DNA of 64,000 bases from Dictyophora rubrovolvata (Eukaryota; Basidiomycota; Agaricomycetes; Phallales; Phallaceae), in contig CP114123.1 of assembly GCA_029959195.1 (NCBI GenBank), forward strand, positions 1 to 64,000. The letters run 5' to 3'. Made by a program: the position numbers and the translations under genes. Below the pieces are notes generated by a model. It had not been told where the DNA came from, made no database searches, and saw nothing but the letters and a program-made list of their open reading frames with translations. Below, in pieces: positions 43,240 through 55,239 of this stretch (its first letter is position 1; each line of letters starts with the position of its first letter).

Positions 43240-45882
43240 ATGAACAGTGACGACGAGGATTTGAGATTGTGAGTGATCAACTCAGAGAACGTCACTACAC
43301 GAAACAAATATCGCAATGCACCTTATAGAGCCATAGCACTAAGCATCGAAGAAGCCAATCAGAGTAAAACGCGTAAAAAGCAAAACGAGGCGATTATCAT
43401 TTCGTCAGATGAAGAAGATAAACCTCCAAATCCAAGTCTAAAAGATAGGACGCCACTGCATAATGCACCCCAATCTATAACTCACAATACCTTTCTTTCC
43501 GAAAGAGCTCAGTTAGAGGCTGAACGCCTAGCGCGATCTCGACGGAGGATGCTGGCTAAAAGTGATGGGCCCCTTACTCCTGCGTATCATCATGAAGTCA
43601 TTAAGCGTAACAGAGAAAGGAAAGAAGAAGCAAGCAGTGACGAAGCGGAAGGATCTCACCCCCCCTCTAAGAAGTTGAAATTTTCTGCTTCGGGTACCTC
43701 GAACAACATTGCAAACGTTGCTTCTTCTAGTTTCACCAAAACCAGGGAATCAGACTTAGGGCCATTCTTTTGGGACGGAGAACTACGTCAAACGGCAAAT
43801 GCACATGTGGAACCGAGTAAGGACACACGTCCTGTTTTTCGATTACACGACATATTAGGCGAGGTCCGTTCCTTCTTTTTTTTGATTGGTTTTTTTTATG
43901 CTATCTAATATATTGTTTTTCCTCCAGAAAAGCGATCTAAGCTTCGCAATCCTGTCTTCATATGTCACTCAGTTCGCCTGGATATATAGTCTGATGCCTC
44001 AGGACATTCCCGTCGTCCTCGTCGGTCAACCCGATGGTACTGGTGCATCGAGTGTTCACAACATATTACCGCACTGGGTAAAAGTCACTCCTCATTTGAG
44101 AAATGGGCGAGGGTGCATGCATGTTAAAGTGAGAACTCGCCTCGCTTCTGGACGTCTTAGTCATGTATTTTTTCAGTTATTCCTTTTATTCTATAAGTCT
44201 GGCCGTTTACGAATTGTCATAGCGACGGCAAACCTTGTAGATTATGATTGGAGGGACATCGAAAATGTACTTATTCATGATTCTTAATGTTCGCTTCGAC
44301 GTAACGCTTCTTGTAGTCCGTTTGGCTTCAAGATATACCTCTCCGCAAACAAACAATCGGTCATGACTCTAAAGCTGATGACTTTCCAGCTCAGCTGGAA
44401 AGAGTTTTACATTGTCTACACGTCTCAGAAGGTTTGAAGGCAATTCTAATCGACGTCGGTTAACTTCTTTTTAAGTGCATGTATCTTTGCATCGTATCCT
44501 GATAGATCTTTTTAGCATCCTCAGGTTCCATTTAGCGTTATCACTGACCTTCGAGAAAAATGGGACTTTACCCGGGTCGGCCCTTTTTGTCTTGTACCTA
44601 TTCATTGTTAATAACGCATTATCCCACTTCAGGTACACGCCCAACTGATTCCTTCTATTGCGGGCAAATTCGAAGGGTGGCCCGCCGTCCTTCGCGTAGG
44701 ACATACACGGCTAATGCGAGCGATTCGCCAAATTGGCGCAAGTGCCAACATCGAAACTCATAATTCCGCGAGGAAGGGTAACACGAATAATTCAACGAAG
44801 AAGCGGAAGTTAAATCTTGAATGTCAGGTGCGCTTCTGTTAAGGAAGCGGACAACAAATGGTGTTTTCCATGTCTTACGCCAGTAATTCATAGACTTCGT
44901 CAATTGGGTCTTACACTCCGCCTTGGATTGACGAGTTCTATCTCTCGGCTTGTGGTATCAGCGCTGAAAAATGGCTTGATGAAGTCAAGACGAAAAGAAG
45001 CAAACGATTAGATACTTTGGTCCAAAACGATGGGTGGAGGCCGTGGAGACAAATTAAAGTAAATATCTCCTCGAATTTTTCTTTTCCTTATTTTGGACTT
45101 GCCCTTTTAGATATTATTCCCAAGCTTGAATACCGTCCGGAAGAGCCGACTTGGCGAGGATGTTCGTCTTCTTTCGCGATCTACTTCTTTTGTTCTGAAT
45201 ATTCTTGTTCTTTTTAAGGGAGCTGGTACGATGTTCTGTCAACGTCGTCAATGGATGGCGCCAAGGTTCCCTCGACCTCTTTTTCATGATTCAAACAGTA
45301 AACGAGGGGCGGTCCTGATGCACACCAAAGTTTTTTTTTTGCACATTTTTGCTCTTTGAAACTATCTCATCCGCGTTTCAGATGATTTTGGGCACTTTAG
45401 AAGACGTCAGTTCTCCGATTAAATCTACCCCTAAAGTCCATTCAGCGAAATCTTCTCGACATAATGAACATTCTTCATCCGAAGATGGCACCTCAGAACC
45501 TGAGGTACAAGAAGTAAAACCTGACTATGATACGTCTCTTATTGGATGGTTATACGTTGGTTCTCATAATTTCACTCCGAGCGCCTGGGGAAACCTAAGT
45601 GGGACAAGTTTTACACCAATCATGAATGTAAGGCAATTCACCTTTGATTCATCAGTGATATGGAAATGTGTCTTACTCTTAGATTGTTTTCTAAAGATCG
45701 TTAACTACGAGCTCGGTGTTGTAATACCGCTGAAGGATCCGAAGGAAGTACTAGGGTACACGTCGTGGGTGCGTCCGCCCAGGGGATATAGTTCTGAGGA
45801 TGAGCCATGGGTATGTTCTCGTCGCTCAATCGAATTTTTCGTATTGATAACGCGTCACATTAGATTCAAGGAAAAGAATAGA
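43240..45882 (+). CDS. TDP1: Tyrosyl-DNA phosphodiesterase 1, with N-terminal ubiquitin-interacting motif
   Basis: Nuclear repair enzyme that removes stalled topoisomerase I peptides from DNA 3' ends. The ATG at 43240 gives MNSDDEDLRL, and an intron joins it to AIALSIEEA; the joined stretch fits a ubiquitin-interacting motif. A charged linker contains IIISSDEE (SUMO-interaction-like) and SKKLKF (basic). The two HKD half-sites are MHVK followed by IATANLVDYDW, and MHTK followed by VGSHNFTPSAWG. Other family blocks are SVWLQDIP, SSIGSYTPPW and NYELGVVIPL. A final intron links DEPW to IQGKE and TAG at 45882. Catalytic His and Lys residues are all present. Confidence 0.9.
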
Positions 45883-46201
45883 TACTTACCTATGTAACAT
45901 CATGTAGCATGTCGACATGTCGACACATAATGCATAATCCGAGGCTGATGAATGAGCTGATTCATTGATGATATGTATGGCTAATATCTCTATATCGGGA
46001 CTTGTGAGAATTATATAAAGGACGTTAGACGATAAGAAAGGAAACGGCCTCCCGACGGGCGGTCATTTTAAGCGAAGCTCTTTCCTTCCGCTCTTTCAGT
46101 TTTTTACCTCATTCGCGCTTCCTAGTTTTGCCAGAGCATTCAATGAACCCGTTTTAACTTGAGACTTTTACTCTCATTATTCCTTCCTTTACTTCTTGTG
46201 C

Positions 46202-46897
46202 ATGTCTTTCATCAATCTTTTCCTTTGTTCACCCAATTTGCGCACTAACAATCGTATGAAGGGGCATAGCACGGCGCGTGAAAGAAAGGAGAGTGGCCAT
46301 GTCTTGGGAATTTCATTCCTACTTCGGTACCTGCGTACTTGTTCGTCGCCGAAAGGCTCTGCACGACCGATATGTCAGATTCGTGGTCCCGTCCCTTACG
46401 CCAAAGTCACCGTTCGTCGCCCAAGACGTCTTCGAAAACGTCGCCCTAACGCTTATAAGAGCGAGTACATATCACCTAATATCAGACAATCCGTATTAGA
46501 TATATCTCAGGATAAAAAAGGCCTGTGGAGTTGGGATTCGTGCTCAACCATTGAACCTGTCGTCGAAATCCTTGACCATAAGGAAGAAGACTCCCTGGAG
46601 TTGAACGATGAATCGGACTCGGTCCTTCCTGAAATTTTCGATGGCCACATTTACGAAAATGATGCTTATAGTTTGGATTTTCTTTTTCCGAGTCGGCTGT
46701 CAAGATTCGTGCCGCACATTCTGGAAACGATTGAGGAGGCAGAAGCTGAGTATCCCTCAATTCGAGAGCGGGGGGAAAGTTTTAGGCGTTCTGTACGTTG
46801 CTATTGTTCAGTTTGTCCGTATTATATTTTTCTTATGTTACCATCCCACTGTAGTGTATATATATTGCCTAAGCTTCAGATCTTTCTAGTTATATAA
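46202..46897 (+). CDS. Unknown protein, single long frame
   Basis: An open frame of 231 codons from an ATG at 46202. A basic N-terminal part (RRPRRLRKRRPN) is followed by an acidic part (DHKEEDSLELNDESD) and a C-terminal ETIEEAEAEYPS. Third codon positions are rich in pyrimidines in this frame near 46370-46640, which favours it over the competing frame at 46278. A GTACGT donor near 46793 suggests the true 3' end may be spliced, with an acceptor near 46853. No family recognised. It lies between TDP1 and the convergent Vps10 gene. Confidence 0.45.
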   Translation: MSFINLFLCSPNLRTNNRMKGHSTARERKESGHVLGISFLLRYLRTCSSPKGSARPICQIRGPVPYAKVTVRRPRRLRKRRPNAYKSEYISPNIRQSVLDISQDKKGLWSWDSCSTIEPVVEILDHKEEDSLELNDESDSVLPEIFDGHIYENDAYSLDFLFPSRLSRFVPHILETIEEAEAEYPSIRERGESFRRSVRCYCSVCPYYIFLMLPSHCSVYILPKLQIFLVI

Positions 46898-47356
46898 CCA
46901 AACATACTTCCACATCCCGGCCAATGCTGCATATTAATATCTTCTTATTATCGCCGTCTATAACTTGTTTGTCAGTATTCAACTCATAATAAACACATGT
47001 TATCGGCACGATTGAAAGCCCGTAGCCAATTTCAATACTTCGCCCCTGAAAATATGGCAGCAAGTACCTTCCCGATGCACCGTTCAATAATTGCTAACCA
47101 AACGTAAAGGCGTAGGGTTATATATACTCTATACAAAGTTATATCAATGATAGCAATCTACTTTTAGAAGCATATATCAGCTGAAGTACGGTCTTGCGTA
47201 ACAAGACACATTAAACAAAAGAAGGTTCTCGAAGAATACACCATGCAACATCCATAAACGGATTAGGAGTGGTAGCGGAGAAATGACATGACAATAAAAA
47301 AACATCTTTAATAAATAAACCGATGCGGGGTTCAAAAGTAAACAATTCTCCTTTAA
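46898..47356. other. Spacer, 3' flank of convergent genes
   Basis: AT-rich 3' flank between the unknown gene and Vps10. No coding frame is supported. Confidence 0.5.
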
Positions 47357-50300
47357 TCATTCATCATCTTCAAATCTCAGAACCTGGGCATCTTCGTCAA
47401 CAGGAACTGAGCGATACCCATATCTTCCTCTTATATCAGACGAGTGCGACATGAGTCGTTCCCATGCAATGCCGGCAAGTCCGACGAGGAAGAATGGCAC
47501 ACTCAAGATCGTAGCGATAGCACCGGAATCCATAAAGGAACCTGATGAAAACGAGTTTGCGGAACGCTCGGGAAGTCGTATATTACTGAGGAAAAATCAG
47601 CGCCAATTATTACGTTGCAAGACATATTACATACCCTCTAGCCAGTCCACTCTTTTTGGTATAGAACCACGCCGCAGCTCCACATACGGCAAAGGGTATG
47701 AGGATTACGAATATCCAAAACCAGGCACTACGATGCCGTGGGCCAGGGCAGATGTGGTCATTTCCTCTATCAAGTCTCTTTCCACCTGAACACGACGAAT
47801 GCGGTATTTTGCGATATGCGGTTCGTTCATACCAAAAATCAACACTGTCGTCACGACATACACTATCATCCGAGGGTAAAGGTGTCATGCCCGGAATGAG
47901 AACACATTCGCCGTCTTCGTTTCGTATATTATTGAATTCGCTGTAATGGGTGAAGTTAAAGAAATGATACGATATTGAATCTAGATGCGTACCATTCAAA
48001 ATCGGATTCAATACATGTACAATTCTGGACAAGCCTTTCGGCTTCTTTACGTTGATCGCCGACATAGCACTCGCGATCACGAATACGGCGATGAAATAGC
48101 GTCTCAAAAATTAACAAAGTCAGCAAGCTTCGCTGAGAATCAAACTGTTTCCACATCACTGCTCACTTTTCGTCCGAACAAACATTGCTCTTCACGCTGC
48201 TCGCTAGGGCTCCATAACTCAAAATCATCATCAACTGAATTTTTAACGTCCAAGACACCTAAAATAGAGATTCGAAAATAGCAGTTGATAGACAAATCTT
48301 TAGATCGTGAAAGCGTAATTCTTACATTGTCTCCTAATCAACGATGAAAAATCCACATGCACCGCAACGGTCATTCGGGGCGATCGAGGATAACTTCCGA
48401 ACATAATAACACGCTGGCTGGTATCTGAAGGAACGGTGACGATACTAAGAACTCGCATAGTTTCTCCGATATTGTATTCATGCCAGGTTAAACCTTGATC
48501 AGTACTGAACAACACAACGTTGGTGGGCTGTTCATCGTTCGCCATGACAACTAGAGAGCCGGAATCACAAAATTCCCATAAATGTGCACCCTTGTAAACT
48601 TCTTCCCATGTAAAACCGCCATCTCTGCTCAGGAAGGTATCACACTCGTCATAAGGCAAAAGATATTCGCCGACATTGCCGATTCCAAAAATGAGGCCGG
48701 GTACGGACGGCGTACTGAACGTTGCTCTTGTATCGCGACGTTCGGTGTATCCGTGTAAGTGGAGCGCACAAATCTAGAATACTAGATTAACATCGAAGAT
48801 TGAACATTTAGTCGAAACTTACCGTGGAAGAACAGTCGTATGGTGCTTTGTTAGAATCAAGAGCGGGCGGAGTCAAAGATTTCCAGCTACCCCCATCATT
48901 ATGCGTGATTCTTGTCTGGAGCTTCTTCTGAACCAAAATACCGGCATTTTGAGGATTCGCAACGACGTTGATGAGCGCAATACCATCCAAACCAATCATC
49001 TTTTCAAAATCAACGAAGCCCAGTTGATTCCGGTTGACTTGTTCCACGGAGACACCAAAAAAGGTACCGTTTGAGTTGGACTTGAGGATTGAGCCATACT
49101 CGCCATATGCTCGGTCTGAGACTGTTAGATGGAGAAAAATTGAATCGGTGCTTGATTCAAGGACGGTATAGGCCTATTGTATATTTCAAATGAGTACACT
49201 CTGTGTGCCAAGATAGATTTATCCCTTATCCCTTACATGGTTGTGAAGACGCAAGTTGCTAGGGAACATTCCGGTAGCGAAATGTTTTCCGTCGAGAGAG
49301 ACTTGTAAATTAAGCGATATCTCTTTAGGATGGAACTAGACGGAAGGATTATCAAAAAAGGGGGAAACTCGAGCAGCACTGACACGTTCATGACACTCAC
49401 CTCCGCGACAATCAAATACTCCGAGAACTTCGTAAACCCAACGACATTATCAAACAATTTGGTTGGGTTGTTGTAAAAACCGGATCCTTCCCATAATTCA
49501 AGCGAATTGCTGGAGCCGAAATAGTGTTGATTACCACGCTTGTCTTTATAACTCTCGCACAAGATAAGTTGACGGTCAACCTTAAGGTCCGTATCGCGTG
49601 CCCATCCACAACTCTTAACGTAACTCTCGATCTTGTTCCAACTATGACCGTTGTTTGTCGTATAGGAAGCCTCGGCATGACAGTCGCCCGCAAAGCCATT
49701 ACAATCGCCCGTACCGCCCATCCATATAATCCAGTCAGAGTTTTGAGGATGGAAAGACATAACGGGGGCGCCGAATGTACTGGGAGGCAAGGGAGCTTGC
49801 ATTGTGTTCCAACTTTCGCCGCCATCGATGGTGTGGTAGACTGTGGTGGTTGTGGTGAGGAGGTAAGCCCTGTCGTTTGAATGCGCGTGCATGTAGAAGC
49901 TTATGAAACGCTCCTCTGGGATAATATGTTTCCAAGTGTAGCCTTCATTAGAGGATTGGTAAACGGAGCTATCGTCTAGTCTGACGAGGATGGTTGACGA
50001 ATCTTTGAAGTACTCGAATTGATGATACGAAGATGGGAATTCAAACTGAAAATTAAAATCAGATGGGGAGAATGAAGAGTCGGCAGAAACGCATACGGTT
50101 TGGTGCGAGATCTCTCCAGGTGGCAAATGTGCTTTACAGATCAATATTACTAATTGGATATTGCCATATTCTAACATAAAGAGCTTACCTTTCGAACAAT
50201 CCTTTCTCACTTTTTCATCCTTTTTCACACCACCTTTGCACGTATTTCCGGGGATAAGTCGATACCCACTTGATCCCAAGTATGTCCCAGAAGGATCTTC

Positions 50301-52635
50301 GCACACATTTGCGGGAATGGGTTCCGGGCCTTGTGGAACACATTTTCCGTCCTCCAGAACATAATTGAAATCACTGTTTAACTATCAGAAAGAGAAACGT
50401 GGTAAGAAGATTTTTCGAATACCATTCATAATCTTCGTCCTCGCATTCGCAGTTCTCTTCATGTTCAACGGGGTCCGTAAATTTATCACCCATGTAGCAG
50501 TTGGCTTCAGGTTTCTTGCGATTATACCATTGCTGAAATGAAAAATGTCAGAAACAAGGCAGGTTTCTTTACCAACACCCTCACCTTGTGTCCCATAACG
50601 CACTCTCGCCCTCTTCCGTTCCTGGCGTACCATCGTTCTATATCGTCGTTTGAACACTTTGGACGCGTCAAAGTTGCAAAGTCCAAGAATATAACTGCGT
50701 GTGGTCGCTTATCGCCACCCATGGATCCGCGATCGACCGTTCCCAGTAGTAAAAATTTTTGCGATGTCGAGTCGGGAACTTGAGTTAATGCTCGAGCGCG
50801 GACTTTTAGGGGAAGTGACAAAATTTGCCTGTTGTAGAATATTCACCATTTCACTTGCATTCTTAAGGTCAAATACTACTTACCAATCTTTGCCGGCATT
50901 TGTGGAATAGAGGACTTCATCGGTGGTTTCTTTGTCATCAACAAGGACCATGATACTTCCTTTATCTCCGAACTCGTATAAGTGACTGCCAGTATGAACC
51001 ATCGTCCACGACACACCGCCATCGATGGACATGAACGTGTCGCATTCAGAATAAGGACGAAGTTTGTCTCCGACACTTCCAACACCTAGAATGTAACCTG
51101 GCGCGGGGGAGGAGAAAACAGGGCCGAGGTTGTGTGGTGAAGTCACAGAATATAAATGCAGGGAGCATGTGCTGGAGTGGGAGGTGTCGCATCCAATAGG
51201 ATCACCTCTTGCGTCCTTCTCGGGGGCACGAAGGGGTGCCCAACTACTGCCGTCGTCGAATGTTGCAAGAGTTTTGATGATCTTTTCTGAGCCTCTCCCG
51301 TCTACTTCGATGGCGTTATCAACGATATTTGCAAACCCAACGCCTTCCACGCCGTAAATATTCTCATAGTCGACAAATCCTTCACGATTACGGTTCGTGT
51401 TTTGCAAGCTTTGTACGAAGTGCGTCCCGTTCGAGTTAGATACGAAAAAGGTGCCTATGGCCGCTCCGGGGTAGAGAAGGACATCCACGCCCAACGAATG
51501 TGTTGTAGATTCTACGACCGTATATGCATTTTCTCGTAGTTTGGATGCCGTTGTATGAGGAAATTGGGCGCGTTCAAATGTTTGAGCATCGGTTGAAACA
51601 AAAAGGACCATTTCATCTTGAGAACCCGGCAAGTAGCTCTTTGTGGCCACAACGGCGAATTTCGAAACAATGGCCAATGCCACCACACCTGCACTGTCTT
51701 TATTTCCTCCCGGAAGAGCAACGACTCGTTTATCTGATTTGAAAAAGTCGGTGGAGGCAAATAACTTCATGGAACGAGTATCCATGATACTGTTAGTATC
51801 TAAAGTGCCGATGCAAAATGTGAGATCGGTCGGAGCACCGTGTTTAAAGTCCTTGCTAGAGTGTGCGAAGCGGCAGTATTTGGAATTCTTGAAAATCGAA
51901 ACAGTGTCGGATGAGAAAGAGTTTGTTGTTAGGAAAGTCTTTGTTTGAAAGGAATTCAGCTTCGAGAGAAACTGGAGGAGTATGTGTGTGCATTAAACGG
52001 ACCTCATCGTGACAGTTGCTTGACCACCACCCTTCCTTGTCGCATACGAGTCCTTGATATAGGATATACTCATGATTGGTGGAATGAAATGTTAATGGTT
52101 GGGAAATGAGACTAGGGGGTGCTGGAACATCGAAAGTTTGCCATGTTTTGCCGCGATCAGTGGTACGGTAGTGTGTCTTCTGGTTGGTTAAAATGAAAGC
52201 CTGCGAGCAAATATGATGAGTTTAATGGGAATGGGAATTCTATCTTGGCCTTTGATAAGATTGATACATACGACACGAGTATCGAATGGATGGGGGATGT
52301 ATAGCATGGGCGCTGAAATGCCTTCGACGGTCTTCCAGTCTTTGCCTTCATTCTCTGACATCCACACTTGGCCAGCGAAGATGTCAAAGTACGAAACAAC
52401 CTATGGGAGGAATGAGTCAGAAATAACATCAGAGTCAAGCCATGCCCCGATCAGGCGAGGAATCAGCGCAAATGAAGCTGACGTGGCATTTGCTTACCGT
52501 TGAATCTTGGAAATACACGAGCTCGACAGGCAGACTCTGGAAACGAGTCACTGTGATGTCTGGTTTTTGTGCATTTGTGAAGTTGTTTAGTGCAAGGAAT
52601 AAGATAAATAGGAGAGAGTGGTGTAGACGATGCAT
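47357..52635 (-). CDS. VPS10: Vacuolar protein sorting receptor Vps10 (sortilin family)
   Basis: Type I receptor that carries hydrolases such as carboxypeptidase Y from the late Golgi to the vacuole. The ATG at 52635 opens a signal peptide ([18 protein letters not shown], cut near NAQ). Two VPS10 beta-propeller domains follow, each with Asp-box blades such as [24 protein letters not shown] and SRDGGFTW. Each is closed by a Cys-rich module, near 50400-50650 and 47900-48130. A membrane helix ([19 protein letters not shown]) follows, then a second hydrophobic segment ([19 protein letters not shown]), and a tail with YGYRSV, which could be a Tyr sorting signal. It ends EDDE and TGA. About 1,480 residues; length and domain order are normal. 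Confidence 0.93.
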
Positions 52636-53115
52636 CGTCGTCGTCTTCCAGGGACGAGAGCGAGCGTCCGTCGGTGGAGCTGAGAGAGCAGGTCTGGGCG
52701 TCTAATATCGATATACTCCCGCTCAACGGCATCTCAGCCCGGGGGCCTTCGCGAGTCACCTTTCCTTGCTGCGGTGCACTGTCTCCCACCAAATCTCAGG
52801 CCTCAGCCCCTGTTTAGATGCTGAGAACATGCTTGTTCACTTGCAGCTGAATTCCTGTCGAAATCTGGCTCTCGAACCCCGCAAAGGGCCGACAGATTGG
52901 ACACAATAAAACTGCCAAGCGAAAACCTTTGGAGAGGCAACGAAGGAACGGTCCTCTAATACTATATCTATAGCTACAAAAAGCTAGATAAACGGCGTTG
53001 GATTGTTGTCACCATGTCCACAAAAATAAAAGTATTTAGTCCGTGACGAGATAAACACACGGTTCCGGCTGGGGTATGGTAACTTCACTCGTGCTTTAAA
53101 TATTCAATTTAACAG
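52636..53115. other. Spacer between divergent genes
   Basis: Promoter region of Vps10 on the left. An ATG at 53013 is followed after nine codons by a stop and does not splice in frame to the next exon, so the 5' end of the next gene is unresolved. Confidence 0.4.
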
Positions 53116-54084
53116 ACCTGGCAGAGCTTGACGCGGACTTGCGCGACCTTTTGAAAAATCGTGGTTCTGTGCCGGACCCTCCTGCCGCTATGTACTACGA
53201 AAAACGAAACATTTTCCGACTCCAAGGCCAAATCCCACTCCAGTGACAAGACGTTTCACGCTGTTGATAATTTATGCTCCGACAACTCAAAATCAAAATG
53301 GGCAAATAACATGAAGACAACCATCCTAGAATTCATGGACTACCTTCAATCGGGTGAGCTAAGGAACGGGAAATTTGGAGCATTTTGGGACACTCTTAAT
53401 AAACAGCATCCCGTTGAAAGATTGAGTAGGTGGCTCATCATCAAAACTCGGAATAAAATAGACCTTTGCACTTTACCATGAAGAGAACGATATTATCGAG
53501 GAACCTGGAAGGCGGCATTTTGTCACCCCAAATACCCATAACAAACGTGTAATCAACACCATCCTACCTGAAGGATGGGAATCTTTGGTCAATTTTCTCA
53601 ACGGAGGTATTTTTTTAACAAACATGAGCAGTACCATACAGCTGAAACTGATGCCAGTGATATCAGGCCAAATCTGGATATTCCCTTTCCCTGGGTAAAT
53701 GACACCATCGAGTTTTGGAAAGCACATGAAGAACTTGGGCTTTACTTCCAACGTTTTTACATACAAAGTGGTAGGTGTAGTGGCAGACCGGGCGACGTCG
53801 CACAAAGAAGTAGATTTTAAGACTGTTCATATAAAAAAGACTGAATTTCTTGCAACGAAGGGGCAACGTGGCACCTCAATAATGCACTCCAGGAGCTGAT
53901 TCCCGATAAACGGCAGAAAGCCAAGTCATTTAATGCCCATTCGACAACGGGGAAATCAATCGCGAACAACAGAGGCAAAAATACGGCATCGCCTCGGAAG
54001 AGACACGCACAGACCGTCTTCAAGACTGGAATGGTCATTGATCTTCAAAAGGAAGCTACGTTTTCCAGAAATATTATTTTATAG
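53116..54084 (+). CDS. Unrecognised multi-exon gene
   Basis: Several coding-like exons follow one another. The first (from 53116, after a TTTAACAG acceptor) codes DLAELDADLRDLLKNRGS. A second frame codes SDSKAKSHSSDKTFHAVDN and KTTILEFMDYLQSGELRN. A 51-base intron starting at GTTGAA leads to FALYHEENDIIEEPGRRHF. An intron starting at GTATTT leads to DIRPNLDIPFPWVND and FWKAHEELGLYFQRFY. A terminal exon with LNNALQELIPDKRQKAK ends at TAG 54082-54084. Third-base C preference supports these frames. The change of frame near 53180 has no clear intron, so there may be a frameshift or a missed splice. No family recognised; the tail is very basic. Confidence 0.5.
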
Positions 54085-55239
54085 TCGTTGCGCCAGGGCG
54101 CTTTGTGCAGGAGGTTGTGAATGCCCCATTTATTCAAGTTATGCACAGTTTGAATGATGGTTGCGGTGCGCATCGTTCATTACATCACAACAAAATTGTA
54201 AGCCAAGAGATGCTTTGAAGATGAACTATGAAACAATTAATCTCACAGTGTGTCAGCAATTCATTAAAAATTGAAAGATTTATATCCATTGTTAGATACT
54301 AGGTAACCCACAGACCGTATCGACACAGGCTTGTCTGGTTTCTACTGCGAACGGTCCCTTCAAAGCAGAAGATACGACTTTCTCAATGATGGACTGATGG
54401 GCACACCTGGCGAGACTTGATTCCAATGCTCCCTTCTTCTTCACTGGGTCCGTATTTTTGGTACGACATTTATCATCCAAAAATGTCCCTTGTCCAATTC
54501 AGTTTAAAGACAGTAGTTTAATGATACGACAAGGAGCTTTGTGAGCACTCTGCATAGAAAGTTTCCCGTGTGTGGGCCCATTTTGGTGTCTGATCTTGAA
54601 AACTATTTCCCAAACTATTTTAACTAACAGGAGGTCTGGAAAGCATTACATCTTATTTCACGTAACAGTGTTAAGATCTAAGTTCGCGTAGTAGTAGTTG
54701 GGTTATCCAAATACCTATTATGTATGGCATGCTTCTCACTGTCCGTGCGTAGTACTCCACTTACATATACATAATCTATTTACGCAGCATCTATGTTGAA
54801 ATCTCAACCCAATTCTCGACTAAACAGGGTGAACTTGGTGAGGAAAGTCGTAGCGCCTGCAAAAAATGTTCCGGGGACTGTCTTTGGGACCCTGGTTTGA
54901 AGTTTTTCAGTGACGGCCCCTTAGCTTCTTAAGAATAGAAGAACCTGACAACGGATATACAATTAGAATATGAGAATCCTTTTCGTAGGATTCGTAGGAT
55001 TCCCACAAAGAAAGCGGAGGGTGATGATTAGACGGAACCTATTCTCAAATAGGTACCAATTCACATTGTCTGGTAATATTAACTCAGCTGATCATCACGA
55101 CTGATTAACTGTCATATAATGGGGCAACAGGGGATATTATAAATCGGCCGTGTATCAACAGCATTGTATGTGACGTTCCCCCCTCAGCCCTGAGCCAGGT
55201 AATTTCAGAAATTAGCGAAACCGACTAGTAGACTGTAGT
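54085..55239. other. Spacer, no supported gene
   Basis: The only notable frame (54292-54480, minus) begins at TTG and lacks an ATG. No other gene signal. Confidence 0.5.

Noticed and set aside
46278-46499. Alternative frame in the 46.2 kb gene
   Set aside because: Codon third-position bias favours the overlapping longer frame.
54292-54480. 62-codon minus-strand frame with Lys/Ala-rich content
   Set aside because: Starts at TTG and no upstream ATG or exon was found.
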